43,937 nucleotides of DNA from M55B157 sp965657825. Its GTDB lineage: Bacteria > Actinomycetota > Actinomycetes > S36-B12. This document shows positions 13,069 to 20,950 of this stretch, piece after piece. Made by a program: the position numbers and the translations under genes. Location of the stretch: positions 1 to 43,937 of the forward strand of contig CBFHQG010000007.1 of NCBI GenBank assembly GCA_965657825.1, read 5' to 3'. The notes under the pieces were generated by a model. It worked only from the letters and a program-made list of their open reading frames with translations. It searched no databases and was not told where the DNA came from. How positions within the stretch are numbered: position 1 is the first letter of the stretch; every line of letters starts with the position of its first letter.

Positions 13069-14214
13069 GTGACCGCACACTCCAGACGGCTACGCCTCAC
13101 CCTGGTCGGGGTGGCCGCCGCCACCGGGCTCATCGCCGCCGGCATCATCAGTGCACCCGCCAGCACCGCGACACCGGAGCGCATCGCCCAGATCGAAGCT
13201 GAACTCGACGCTTTGGGCATGGAGCAGGCCTACGCCAACGAGCAGGTCCTCACCGCCCAATACGAGTACGACCAACTCAACGCCAAGATCGACCGCACGA
13301 AGGGCAAGGTCGACCGGGCGAAGAACGACTTGAAGGAGACTCAAGGCTCGATCGGTCGCTACGCGGCCGCCGCCTACCGCACCGGTGGCATCGACTCCTC
13401 CCTGCAACTCCTGCTCGCCGACGACCCGCAGGAGTTCCTCGATTCCGCCGTCGTGCTCGACATCGTCGCCAATAGCCAGAATGCTGCACTTCGCAAGAGC
13501 CAGGTCGCTCGACTCAAACTCGCCCAGGCCACTGCCGAACTCAGCCAGCAGCAGGCGCAGGCAGAGATCGTCCTGGCCACCGTGGAGGCCAATAAGGCCG
13601 CCCTAGACGACAAGGTCGCCGAGACCGAGGCCTACCTCGCTCAACTCAAGGAGGAGGAGCGCCAACGTCTGGAAGAGGAGCGCAAGCGCCGTGAGGCCGC
13701 CCAGCGCGCGGCGGCTGCAGCCGCGGCAGCAGCCAATCAGAGCAGCTCGTCAGGCTCCAACACCTCCGCACAGGGCGGTCCCAACGACAGCGGCTCACTG
13801 ACCACCGGATACAACGGCGGCAGCGGCGGGGTGAGTTCGGATCGCGCGGCCATCGCGGTGTCCGCCGCTCTCGCGCAACTAGGCGAGCCGTACGTCAACA
13901 CTCCCCCCGGTGCCGTACCTCCGAACTCCTGGGACTGCAGCAAGTTAACCGCATGGGCCTGGGCCCAAGCCGGTGTGCGACTGACGCCGTACTCCTATGT
14001 GCAGTCCCGCGAGGTGCGACAGATCTCGACCAGCGAACTGCAGCCGGGCGATCTGCTGTTCTACTTCAAAAGCGGTGCCCACCACGTGTCGATGTACATC
14101 GGCGGCGGCCAGATCATCGAGGCATCCAGCCCGTCGACCGGGGTTCGGATCTCGGCCCTGTGGAACTCGTGGAACACCACCCACTTCTCCTGGGCCGGGC
14201 GTCCCTACGGCTGA
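13069..14214 (+). CDS. RipA-like NlpC/P60 peptidoglycan endopeptidase (copy 2)
   Basis: Paralog of the preceding gene, 381 residues. It has a signal peptide (to ~residue 32), a coiled coil nearly identical to copy 1 over ~180 residues (the stretch around AYANEQVLTAQYEYDQ is shared), a shorter Ser/Gly linker and a P60 domain. The catalytic Cys is in WDCSKLTAWAW, the His in HHVSMYIGGG and the Glu in QIIEASSP. The C-terminus differs from copy 1 (ISALWNSWNTTHFSW against IHPIYWGNF), which may alter substrate contact. The GTG at 13069 is chosen because the residues then align with the start of copy 1 and GAGAGGG lies upstream; a longer frame from 12964 would run through the promoter. Confidence 0.9.
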   Translation: MTAHSRRLRLTLVGVAAATGLIAAGIISAPASTATPERIAQIEAELDALGMEQAYANEQVLTAQYEYDQLNAKIDRTKGKVDRAKNDLKETQGSIGRYAAAAYRTGGIDSSLQLLLADDPQEFLDSAVVLDIVANSQNAALRKSQVARLKLAQATAELSQQQAQAEIVLATVEANKAALDDKVAETEAYLAQLKEEERQRLEEERKRREAAQRAAAAAAAAANQSSSSGSNTSAQGGPNDSGSLTTGYNGGSGGVSSDRAAIAVSAALAQLGEPYVNTPPGAVPPNSWDCSKLTAWAWAQAGVRLTPYSYVQSREVRQISTSELQPGDLLFYFKSGAHHVSMYIGGGQIIEASSPSTGVRISALWNSWNTTHFSWAGRPYG

Positions 14215-14292
14215 TCGAGCTAACCAGAAGTCGCGCCTGCTAGTCTCGCCACGGCTTCACATTCACAACTAATCATGGTCACGGGGGTACTC

Positions 14293-15255
14293 ATGCTGAT
14301 GCATCATGTCGGTACGTTTGGCAAAGCGATCACCGCAGTCTCCGCCTCACTCGCGATATGTCTCGCCTCGTTTTCACTAGCTCCCTCTGCGGGCGCTAGT
14401 GAGCGGGCCAACGCACCGGCTGAGTTCCACGCCGAGATCTCACAGGCTTCTCAAGCAGCACCGGCAGGCCCACAGGTCTCAGCGAAGAGTGAGTCGCAGA
14501 CACGATCGATCTCCTCGAAGCGCATTAACGGGTTTGATCTCTTTGACGGAAACTACGTGGACGTGTTTGAGTCCTGTGGAGATGCAGAGCGTGGGTCTCT
14601 TGGGTCGCGCAATGGGATCAAACTCTGGACTTCTGTTTACGATCTGTGCGCATTCGGAGTAGAGATTGCTCTCCCTCGTGGAACGAACGAGTGGCGCCTG
14701 ACCTTCGAGGGTATCGACGAATGCTTTGATGAACTTTGGCTATTCGCAGTAGCCGACGATGACTTCGGGCTGATCGAAGAAGGAAAATCGATTAGATTCC
14801 CCAGTAACGACTGTGGGCCCGCTCGAGAGATGACCACAAATTGGTCGTCGAAAATCTTCGGTGGCAGCGCTTACATCCTGATCTTCACTGACGCCTTCAT
14901 CAGCCCGTTAAACATAGATAGCGTTTTACTCGAATACAAGACTGACTCCGAGCCGGCACCTGAGCCGACACGACCCTCCACCATCACCATCACCTGTTCT
15001 ACTGGCAACGTCGACGGGAAGCCCGGAGCGATCTGTTTGGGCGAAACCAAGCGGATCGCCGAGGACTCCCGCCTTCAGCCGTTTGTTCGAATCAACGGCA
15101 AGGGCAAGTGGGCGAAACTGGCCAAGAAGTTCCAGCCCGCAGTGACTTCAGACGGCACTTTCTCCTGGGCATGGTCCAACAAGAGAGCCAAATCCTTTGA
15201 GGTGTACTTCACATTCGAAGACGTGGAGAGCAACCGTTCCAGCGCGCCTGCCTAG
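14293..15255 (+). CDS. Secreted protein of unknown function, atypical composition
   Basis: A 320-residue exported protein: signal peptide of ~40 residues (hydrophobic SLAICLASFSLAPS), a spacer rich in Ala/Ser/Gln, a Cys-containing beta-rich region (Cys residues near FESCGDAE, YDLCAFG, IDECFDE, SNDCGPA), a Pro/Glu hinge (SEPAPEPTRPS) and a C-terminal basic beta domain (~235-320). I recognise no domain. The first region loosely resembles surface adhesin or collectin-like beta sandwiches, but this is a guess. The ATG at 14293 has GGGGG 5 bp upstream. Codon use is noticeably richer in A/T-ending codons (ttt, aaa, tta) than the flanking genes, suggesting acquisition. It sits beside tRNA-Asn, a frequent insertion place, but no integrase or att repeat is visible. 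Confidence 0.7.
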   Translation: MLMHHVGTFGKAITAVSASLAICLASFSLAPSAGASERANAPAEFHAEISQASQAAPAGPQVSAKSESQTRSISSKRINGFDLFDGNYVDVFESCGDAERGSLGSRNGIKLWTSVYDLCAFGVEIALPRGTNEWRLTFEGIDECFDELWLFAVADDDFGLIEEGKSIRFPSNDCGPAREMTTNWSSKIFGGSAYILIFTDAFISPLNIDSVLLEYKTDSEPAPEPTRPSTITITCSTGNVDGKPGAICLGETKRIAEDSRLQPFVRINGKGKWAKLAKKFQPAVTSDGTFSWAWSNKRAKSFEVYFTFEDVESNRSSAPA

Positions 15256-15265
15256 CTCGGGCCGG

Positions 15266-15341
15266 TGGCTCCCGCACCTGGACTCGAACCAGGAACCCTC
15301 TGATTAACAGTCAGATGCTCTGCCGATTGAGCTATGCGGGA
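15266..15341 (-). tRNA. tRNA-Asn (GTT anticodon)
   Basis: Cloverleaf on the minus strand: acceptor TCCCGCA/TGCGGGA (15335-15341 with 15270-15276), discriminator G, CCA encoded (15266-15268), D-arm AGCTCAATCGGCAGAGC, anticodon GTT (15306-15308) in loop CTGTTAA, and T-arm GGTTCGAGTCC. The discriminator and anticodon agree with Asn. Confidence 0.96.
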
Positions 15342-15379
15342 CCGAAGCGAGGCATCACTCTAGCAACCCTTCAGGCGCG

Positions 15380-15868
15380 CTAGATTCCGAGGCTCTCGCG
15401 CAGATCGCTGAGGGCATCCACTGCGGCAGTTCGCAATCGGGGGTCGTGGGGATCCACACCCGGATCGAAGGTCACCCGCCACTCGATCGGGGCATCGGAG
15501 TCCGATCGACGGCCGACGATGCGAGCCCCCGCTCCCTCGATCAACTCGATGTGTTCGCTCACCACGATGCTCGCCATCACCCGCTCGCGCACCACCTCGG
15601 GGATGCGACCGGGCGCCGCCAGATCGATGCGCCATCGCCGCGCCGATTCATCCATGCGGGCTTCCACGACCAGTTGAGGGTCCTCCCAGGTGGCCCGATC
15701 CACCACCGTCCAGGCCAGTCGTGTCCACTGCTGGGATCCCAGGGTTCCGCTCTCGGGTAGGTAGATCGCCCGCGTCGAGGCGAACACCTCTCCGGAGGGG
15801 CCCTCGGCCCAAGCCAAGAGCCGCTCACCGGGTTCGGCAAGATCGACTGGCAGTCTCCGGCGACCCAT
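15380..15868 (-). CDS. Conserved actinobacterial protein next to dnaG, unknown function
   Basis: A 162-residue soluble protein with no signal peptide, mostly alternating strand and helix, Arg/Glu-rich. There is no Cys or His cluster and no recognisable catalytic motif. It begins 3 bp after the dnaG stop, so it belongs to the same leftward transcript. Unnamed proteins of this length with a WAEG... start are often found beside dnaG in actinobacteria, which is the only functional hint. Confidence 0.7.
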   Translation of the reverse strand: MGRRRLPVDLAEPGERLLAWAEGPSGEVFASTRAIYLPESGTLGSQQWTRLAWTVVDRATWEDPQLVVEARMDESARRWRIDLAAPGRIPEVVRERVMASIVVSEHIELIEGAGARIVGRRSDSDAPIEWRVTFDPGVDPHDPRLRTAAVDALSDLRESLGI

Positions 15869-15871
15869 CGC

Positions 15872-17749
15872 CTAGCCCTCCCCCTGCTCCCGCAGATCCC
15901 GCCGGTAGGCCTCCAGCCCCATGAGCTCGGTGAACAGTGCCTCGCGCTGTGCTGAGCCTTCCTCGGCCCGCTGCAGGCGACCCCGCAGATCCTCGATGCG
16001 ACGGGAGGCGTCGAACTCCAGCAGCCGGGCCACCACGGAGGTGGCGTACCGAGCATCCGCCCCAGCACTGACCGGCATCGGTTCCACCGCGAGCGCGCGC
16101 ACGCGACTGCGCACCTCATCGTCAGGGCAGGCATCCAAGACGACCTGGACCCAGCCGCCCTCGGTGAGGTCCGGCCGAGGCCCACCAGCCGCGACGATCG
16201 CCTCATGCACCGACAGATAGCCAGGATGCGGGTACGCCGAAGATTCCACGGTCGCGTACCAGCCGCTGACCAGGGCGGGTTCCTGCAGAGCGCACTTCAG
16301 CGCCTCCCGCTGCACTGAGGTCGCCGGGTCGCTGGGGCTCACCTGGCGTGCGGTGACACCTCGCGATGCCCCCGTCGAGGCCCCCGTCGAGGCCCCCGTC
16401 GATGCCCCCGTCGATGCCCCCGTTGACGACCCGCCACGCCGTAGGGCTCGGGATACCTCGCCCTCGGCCAACCCCAGCCATCCGGCCAGGCGCCGGGCAT
16501 ACTCTGGACGCAACGCCGGATCCTTGATCGATGCCACGATCGGAGCCGCCTCTCGCAGGGCGTTGATCCGACCCTCCGCCGTGTCGAGGTCGTAGGCGGC
16601 GAGCACCGATCGAATCGCAAATTCAAAGAGTGGGACACGACGATCGACCAACTCGCGCACGGCCGCATCACCATGCTGCTGTCTCAGATCGCACGGATCC
16701 AGCCCATGTGGCTCGACCGCCACGAAGGTCGCCGCCATGAACCGCTGGTCATCATCGAAGGCCTTCAAGGCTGCGCGTTGACCCGCCGCATCACCATCGA
16801 AGGTGAAGACGACCTCACCGCGCATCCGGTCGTCATCCATCAGTAGGCGCCTGAGCACCTTGATGTGGTCAGCCCCGAAGGCAGTGCCGCAGGTTGCCAC
16901 CGCGATGGGGACACCGGCCAGATGACAGGCCATGACATCCGTATACCCCTCGACGATCACCGCTCGCTGGCTCTTGGAGATCTCTCGACGTGCCAGATCG
17001 AGCCCATAGAGAACCTGGCTCTTCTTGTACAGGGCGGTTTCAGGTGTGTTGAGGTATTTCGGCCCATCGTCGTCGTCGAACAACTTACGCGCACCGAAGC
17101 CGATGACGTCGCCGGCCAGATCACGGATCGGCCAGATGAGCCTTCCGCGGAAACGATCGAAGGTGCCCCGACTCCCCTGCGATACCGCACCCGCGGCGAG
17201 CATCTCAGCATCGCTGAAGCCGGCACCGCGCAGATGTTTGATCAACGCATCCCAGGATCTGGGGGCGAAGCCGAGCGAAAAGGTGGTCCACGCGTCGGTG
17301 TCGAACCCGCGCGAGGTGAGGAACTCACGTGCCGGTTGCGCCTCGGGTGAATTAAGTTGACTGATGAAGAACTCCGCGGCTGCCCGGTTGAGCGCGATGA
17401 GTCGGGTACGCGTTCCGGTGTCGCGCTGCACACCGGCGCTACCCTCGACGTATCGCAGGGTCACCCCGGTGCGTCCGGCAAGCTTTTCGACCGCCTCGGT
17501 GAAACTCAGGTGATCCAACTTGGTGAGGAAACTGATGACGTCGCCACCCTCCTGGCACCCGAAGCAGTAGAACATGCCCTTGCTCGGGGTCACGTGGAAT
17601 GACGGCGAACGTTCATCGTGGAAGGGGCATAGACCCTTCAGGCTCCCCCCTCCAGCAGGCTTGAGCGCGACGTAGTCGCGGACGATGTCATCGATTCGGG
17701 CGCGCTCGCGGACGAGGGCGATGTCCTCGTCTCGGATGCGACCACTCAT
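15872..17749 (-). CDS. dnaG: DNA primase DnaG
   Basis: Primase of 625 residues that makes RNA primers for replication. It has an N-terminal CHC2 zinc finger (CPFHDERSPSFHV to FYCFGCQEGGD, ~residues 41-65), an RNA-polymerase core (~125-250), a TOPRIM domain with EGYTDVMA (~275) and FTFDGDAAGQ (~325), and a C-terminal DnaB-interacting region (~480-625). The linker between core and C-terminal domain carries five Ser-Thr-Gly-Ala repeats encoded by 12-bp tandem DNA repeats. ATG start. It is preceded by dgt with a 66-bp gap, the classical dusB-dgt-dnaG order of actinobacteria. Confidence 0.97.
   Translation of the reverse strand: MSGRIRDEDIALVRERARIDDIVRDYVALKPAGGGSLKGLCPFHDERSPSFHVTPSKGMFYCFGCQEGGDVISFLTKLDHLSFTEAVEKLAGRTGVTLRYVEGSAGVQRDTGTRTRLIALNRAAAEFFISQLNSPEAQPAREFLTSRGFDTDAWTTFSLGFAPRSWDALIKHLRGAGFSDAEMLAAGAVSQGSRGTFDRFRGRLIWPIRDLAGDVIGFGARKLFDDDDGPKYLNTPETALYKKSQVLYGLDLARREISKSQRAVIVEGYTDVMACHLAGVPIAVATCGTAFGADHIKVLRRLLMDDDRMRGEVVFTFDGDAAGQRAALKAFDDDQRFMAATFVAVEPHGLDPCDLRQQHGDAAVRELVDRRVPLFEFAIRSVLAAYDLDTAEGRINALREAAPIVASIKDPALRPEYARRLAGWLGLAEGEVSRALRRGGSSTGASTGASTGASTGASTGASRGVTARQVSPSDPATSVQREALKCALQEPALVSGWYATVESSAYPHPGYLSVHEAIVAAGGPRPDLTEGGWVQVVLDACPDDEVRSRVRALAVEPMPVSAGADARYATSVVARLLEFDASRRIEDLRGRLQRAEEGSAQREALFTELMGLEAYRRDLREQGEG
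16365..16424 (-). repeat. Five 12-bp tandem repeats within dnaG
   Basis: Plus-strand units GATGCCCCCGTC or GAGGCCCCCGTC repeated five times without gap, with the last differing at its final base. On the minus strand they code for repeated Gly-Ala-Ser-Thr in the flexible linker before the C-terminal helicase-binding domain. Units are a multiple of three, so slippage keeps the frame. Confidence 0.92.
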
Positions 17750-17815
17750 GCTCGCGATCCTAGGTGCCCTCGGTGATCCATGCGGGCTAGCGTCCCCAGG
17801 CTGGGTAGAGGCGCC

Positions 17816-19039
17816 TCATCGGCACAACTGCTGGTGCCAGGCCAGGGCGCTGGCGTCAGTGAGGCTGGCCACCTGGTCGATGACCACCCTGAGGCGCTCG
17901 GCATCGTTCGCGGCGTCGTCGTACCGGGGTGCAAACCATGGTTCGATGTCACGGCCCTGATTGAGCACCATGGCTGACACGAGTTCAGCCAGGATCTCGC
18001 GCTGTCGGGCGTACTCGACGTCGGCGCCCTGCCGGTTCATCACGTAGATGGCGGTCATCGCCTTCAACGCCGCCACCTCGGCACGCACGTCGTCGGGGAC
18101 GATGAGGTTCGCGTCGTATCGGGTCAGGCGGCCACCCGGATACGCCTCGCGCGTGGCGTGCTCAGCGGCCGAGCAGAAGCGGCCGATCAATCCCGATGTC
18201 GCAGTCTTCAGCGCCACCAGATCACGCATCGAGGCATCAAAGGAGGTCGGCCAGGTCTCCCAGGCCAGCAGGCGATCCAGGCCCGCACCGATCGCGGCCG
18301 GATCGACTCCGGGCAGATAGACCCGATGGGCGACATCCATGATGTTCTCGCGTTCGGTGGCCGAGGTGAACATGTCGAGGGTGATCAGCCCGGTGTGGAG
18401 GGCATCTTCGAGATCGTGGACGGAGTACGCCACGTCATCCGCCCAGTCCATGACCTGCTCTTCCAAACAGGTGCGTTCCCCCGGCGCCCCCTCACGCAGC
18501 CAATCGAACACCTGCGCATCGTCGGCGTAGTAGCCGAACTTGGTGGTGCCCTCGCGACGCGGCCACGGATACTTGCACGAGGCATCCAGGCTCGCCCTGG
18601 TCAGATTCAGCCCGACACTCTCGCCGTCCTGGGTGAGAGTCTTCGCCTCCAGCCGCGTGAGCACACGCAACGTCTGCGCATTGCCTTCGAACCCACCGAT
18701 CGAATCAGCGATCCGATTGAGTTCGGTCTCACCGTTGTGGCCGAAAGGCGGATGGCCGAGGTCATGGGCGAGGCCGGCCACATCGACGAGGTCGGGATCA
18801 CATCCGAGAGCAGCGCCGAGTTCACGAGCGATCTGGGCGACCTCGAGGGTGTGCGTCAACCGTGTCCGCGGGAAGTCGGCATAGCCGGCGGTGAGCACCT
18901 GGGTCTTCGCGGCCAACCGCCGCAGTCCCGCCGAATGCAGAACGCGTGCGCGATCACGGGCGAAGGCACCCCGTGTCGAGTGACCATCCTCGGTGATGAT
19001 GCGCGCGCGATCGTGGTCGGTGTAGCCGTCCTCACTCAC
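17816..19039 (-). CDS. dgt: Deoxyguanosinetriphosphate triphosphohydrolase-like protein (Dgt)
   Basis: HD-superfamily dNTP triphosphohydrolase of 407 residues. The HD metal motif is the His in RLTHTLEVAQ (~residue 63) together with GLAHDLGHPPFGHNGE (~residue 92). The downstream WADDVAYSVHDLED (~200) supplies the last metal ligand and conserved residues. These enzymes cleave dNTPs to nucleosides and tripolyphosphate, controlling dNTP pools. GTG start, 4 bp after the dusB stop; dnaG follows 66 bp later. Substrate preference (dGTP or mixed dNTPs) cannot be read from sequence. Confidence 0.94.
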   Translation of the reverse strand: MSEDGYTDHDRARIITEDGHSTRGAFARDRARVLHSAGLRRLAAKTQVLTAGYADFPRTRLTHTLEVAQIARELGAALGCDPDLVDVAGLAHDLGHPPFGHNGETELNRIADSIGGFEGNAQTLRVLTRLEAKTLTQDGESVGLNLTRASLDASCKYPWPRREGTTKFGYYADDAQVFDWLREGAPGERTCLEEQVMDWADDVAYSVHDLEDALHTGLITLDMFTSATERENIMDVAHRVYLPGVDPAAIGAGLDRLLAWETWPTSFDASMRDLVALKTATSGLIGRFCSAAEHATREAYPGGRLTRYDANLIVPDDVRAEVAALKAMTAIYVMNRQGADVEYARQREILAELVSAMVLNQGRDIEPWFAPRYDDAANDAERLRVVIDQVASLTDASALAWHQQLCR

Positions 19040-19043
19040 GCGC

Positions 19044-20186
19044 TCAGCCTCCGCTCACCGAAAGCTCAGCCTCGCGGAGCAGCAGGGTGCCAGCACCATC
19101 GAGCAGCGGGGAGTCCAGCCACCCTTCGGGCAGGCTCGGCGGGCGCTCACCTCCGGTGCGGCCGCGCGGGGCGCTCATGACGGTGGTGTCCGCCGGCTGA
19201 TCGGGATCGATCTGGGCGAGCAGGTCGTCGAGTTCGGCGAGGCTGGCGACGGTGCCGAGCGCTGCCCGCACGTGACGACGCACGACATAGCCCTTGAGAT
19301 ACCAGGCGATGTGCTTGCGGATCTCGCGGCAACCGGTGAGTTCGCCGAACGCCTCCACCATGAGTTCTGCGTGGCGACGCAAGGTCGCAAGCACGGTCAC
19401 CAGATCGGGATCCGGTGGAATGGGTTGACCGGCAAATGCGGCGGCGAGCTGCCCGAACAGCCAGGGCCGCCCCAGACAACCGCGACCAACGACGACTCCT
19501 GCGCACCCGGTCTGATCGACCATGTCGAGGGCATCCTGTGCGCTGAAGATATCGCCGTTGCCCAACACGGGAGTTCCCGGAAGGTGCTCGACGAGGCGGG
19601 TGATCGCCGACCAGTCGGCGCGGCCGGAATACATCTGGGCGGCCGTGCGCCCGTGCAGGGCAACCCAGGAAACCCCGGCATCCGCAGCGATTCGACCCGC
19701 ATCGAGATAGGTGAGGTGCTCATCGTCGATGCCCTTGCGCATCTTCACAGTCACCGGGACGCGACCATCAGCCGCACGCACGGCACCGGTCACGATGGCT
19801 TCGAAAAGATCGCGTTTCCACGGAAGCGCTGAGCCACCACCCTTGCGAGTGACTTTCGGTACCGGGCAGCCGAAGTTGAGGTCGATGTGATCGGCAAGAT
19901 CCTCAGCGACCACCATGCGCACGGCCTGGGCGATGACAGCCGGGTCGACGCCGTAGAGCTGGATCGATCGCGGGGATTCATCGGGTTCGAACCGGATCAT
20001 GTCCAGCGTCGCCTCATTGCGTTCGATGAGAGCACGAGAGGTGATCATCTCGCTGACGTAGAGGCCCGCACCCGCTTCGCGACACAGCCGTCGAAAGGCT
20101 CGGTTCGTGATGCCGGCCATGGGCGCCAGCACGACAGGAGGCGTCACGACATGCGTCCCCACTGCCAGCCCATTCACGGGCCCCAT
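19044..20186 (-). CDS. dusB: tRNA-dihydrouridine synthase DusB
   Basis: FMN- and NADPH-dependent tRNA U-to-D reductase of 380 residues. The N-terminal TIM barrel begins with LAPMAGITNRAFR (~residue 20). The catalytic Cys is in NFGCPVPKV (~107), with the substrate and FMN loops VTVKMRKGID (~150), LHGRTAAQMYSG (~180) and GNGDIFS (~210). A C-terminal helical tRNA-binding domain follows. Length is slightly above average because of a Pro/Arg-rich C-terminal tail. It is the first gene of the dusB-dgt-dnaG leftward run and diverges from the HU-like gene. Confidence 0.95.
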   Translation of the reverse strand: MGPVNGLAVGTHVVTPPVVLAPMAGITNRAFRRLCREAGAGLYVSEMITSRALIERNEATLDMIRFEPDESPRSIQLYGVDPAVIAQAVRMVVAEDLADHIDLNFGCPVPKVTRKGGGSALPWKRDLFEAIVTGAVRAADGRVPVTVKMRKGIDDEHLTYLDAGRIAADAGVSWVALHGRTAAQMYSGRADWSAITRLVEHLPGTPVLGNGDIFSAQDALDMVDQTGCAGVVVGRGCLGRPWLFGQLAAAFAGQPIPPDPDLVTVLATLRRHAELMVEAFGELTGCREIRKHIAWYLKGYVVRRHVRAALGTVASLAELDDLLAQIDPDQPADTTVMSAPRGRTGGERPPSLPEGWLDSPLLDGAGTLLLREAELSVSGG

Positions 20187-20250
20187 TGTGGTGCATGGGG
20201 CTCGGGCAGGTTTCGCGTGGCGTGTCCACGGATCCGCACAGGCCCGGGTA

Positions 20251-20273
20251 TATGCTAATGAGATTCATTCCCA
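20251..20273 (+). promoter_or_regulatory. Promoter with Zur/Fur-like box upstream of the HU-like gene
   Basis: The -10 box TATGCT (20251-20256) is followed at once by TGAGATTCATTCCCA (20259-20273), which agrees at 11 of 15 positions with the actinobacterial Zur-type motif TGAAAATCATTTTCA and shares the TCATT core with the znuA box in this window. A repressor bound here would block the start point. The match is suggestive only. Confidence 0.4.
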
Positions 20274-20286
20274 TCTAGGAGGACCC

Positions 20287-20565
20287 ATGAACCGCTCCGC
20301 CCTCGTCGCCGCTATCGCTGATCGCACCCAGCAGCCCCCCGCCACCGTTGATGCCGTGATCGAGGGTCTGGCGTCGGTGCTCGTCGAATCTGCCGCGGAT
20401 GGAACCCGCGTCCACCTGCCGGGGCTGTTGACCTTGGAAACCGTGGTTCGACCAGCACGCCAGGGTCGCAACCCGCAAACTGGCCAGCCCATGATGATCG
20501 CTGAGCGTCGAGTCCCCAAACTCAGTGCGGGCGCGACCTTGAAAAGGGCTGCTGCGGGTGAGTAG
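20287..20565 (+). CDS. HU-family DNA-binding protein
   Basis: A 92-residue nucleoid-associated protein. N-terminal helices (MNRSALVAAIADRT) pack the dimer, and the DNA-binding arm signature RQGRNPQTGQPM lies at ~residues 60-71, followed by the C-terminal helix (KLSAGATLKRAAAGE). Unlike mycobacterial HupB there is no long Lys/Ala tail. The ATG follows TAGGAGGACCC, a strong Shine-Dalgarno. It overlaps the next small zinc-ribbon gene by 8 bp, so the two are translated together. A Zur-like box overlies its promoter, hinting that the pair is metal-regulated. Confidence 0.88.
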   Translation: MNRSALVAAIADRTQQPPATVDAVIEGLASVLVESAADGTRVHLPGLLTLETVVRPARQGRNPQTGQPMMIAERRVPKLSAGATLKRAAAGE

Positions 20566-20770
20566 CACGCCGCCCACCGGTGTCCTGGGCATCGATCAGC
20601 GCGGAATACCCACCCATGCCTGCCTGGTCTGCGGCGGAACGGTGTTCACGATCTTCGCGAGCTTCGAGGACTACGAGATCGTGTCGTGGTGGATGGACGC
20701 TGAATGTGCGCAATGCGGCAGTCCTCTGACCGCACCGTGCCCGGCCGATCGTCCGATCGAGGAGTTCTAG
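20558..20770 (+). CDS. Small four-cysteine zinc-ribbon protein
   Basis: A 70-residue protein with C22-x2-C25 and C50-x2-C53, a rubredoxin-like knuckle pair suited to bind one zinc ion, separated by an aromatic/acidic middle (FEDYEIVSWWMD). No DNA-binding helix is evident. The GTG start lies inside the end of the HU-like gene (overlap 8 bp), so translation is likely coupled. Its stop overlaps the stop of the convergent Cys-rich miniprotein at a shared CTAG. Function unknown; a zinc-storage or adapter role alongside the HU-like protein is conjecture. Confidence 0.72.
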   Translation: MSSTPPTGVLGIDQRGIPTHACLVCGGTVFTIFASFEDYEIVSWWMDAECAQCGSPLTAPCPADRPIEEF

Positions 20771-20943
20771 CGCTTGAACAGGCGGCCGAAGAAGGAGTGC
20801 TCTCGCTTATAGGCGGACATCTCCTCGGCCGTGCAGGAGCAGCGGGCGTTCTTGGGCACCCCGGCGAGGACCTGGTTGACGTGCTGGCCGCACCCGGCCC
20901 AGCTCGCCTTCTCACATCGCTTGCACATCACCTGTCGACACAT
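20767..20943 (-). CDS. Cys-rich miniprotein conserved in actinobacteria, possible metal binder
   Basis: A 58-residue protein with six Cys and a His: C2, C7-x2-C10, C18, H21, C35-x-C37, then a charged tail (KREHSFFGRLFKR). The MCRxxxCxxC...WxGCGxH...C-x-C pattern is common in small unnamed actinobacterial proteins. The ATG at 20943 is preferred over an upstream TTG because that TTG lies inside the promoter/operator. A CsoR-like palindrome overlaps the promoter, and the predicted start point is within a few bases of the ATG, so the mRNA should be leaderless. Copper or persulfide binding is the main hypothesis; it is not MymT by sequence. Confidence 0.78.
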   Translation of the reverse strand: MCRQVMCKRCEKASWAGCGQHVNQVLAGVPKNARCSCTAEEMSAYKREHSFFGRLFKR

Positions 20944-20950
20944 GCTGAGC

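Noticed and set aside
14215..15345. Integrative element at tRNA-Asn
   Set aside because: No integrase, no second tRNA 3'-end copy and no direct repeat flanking the atypical gene.
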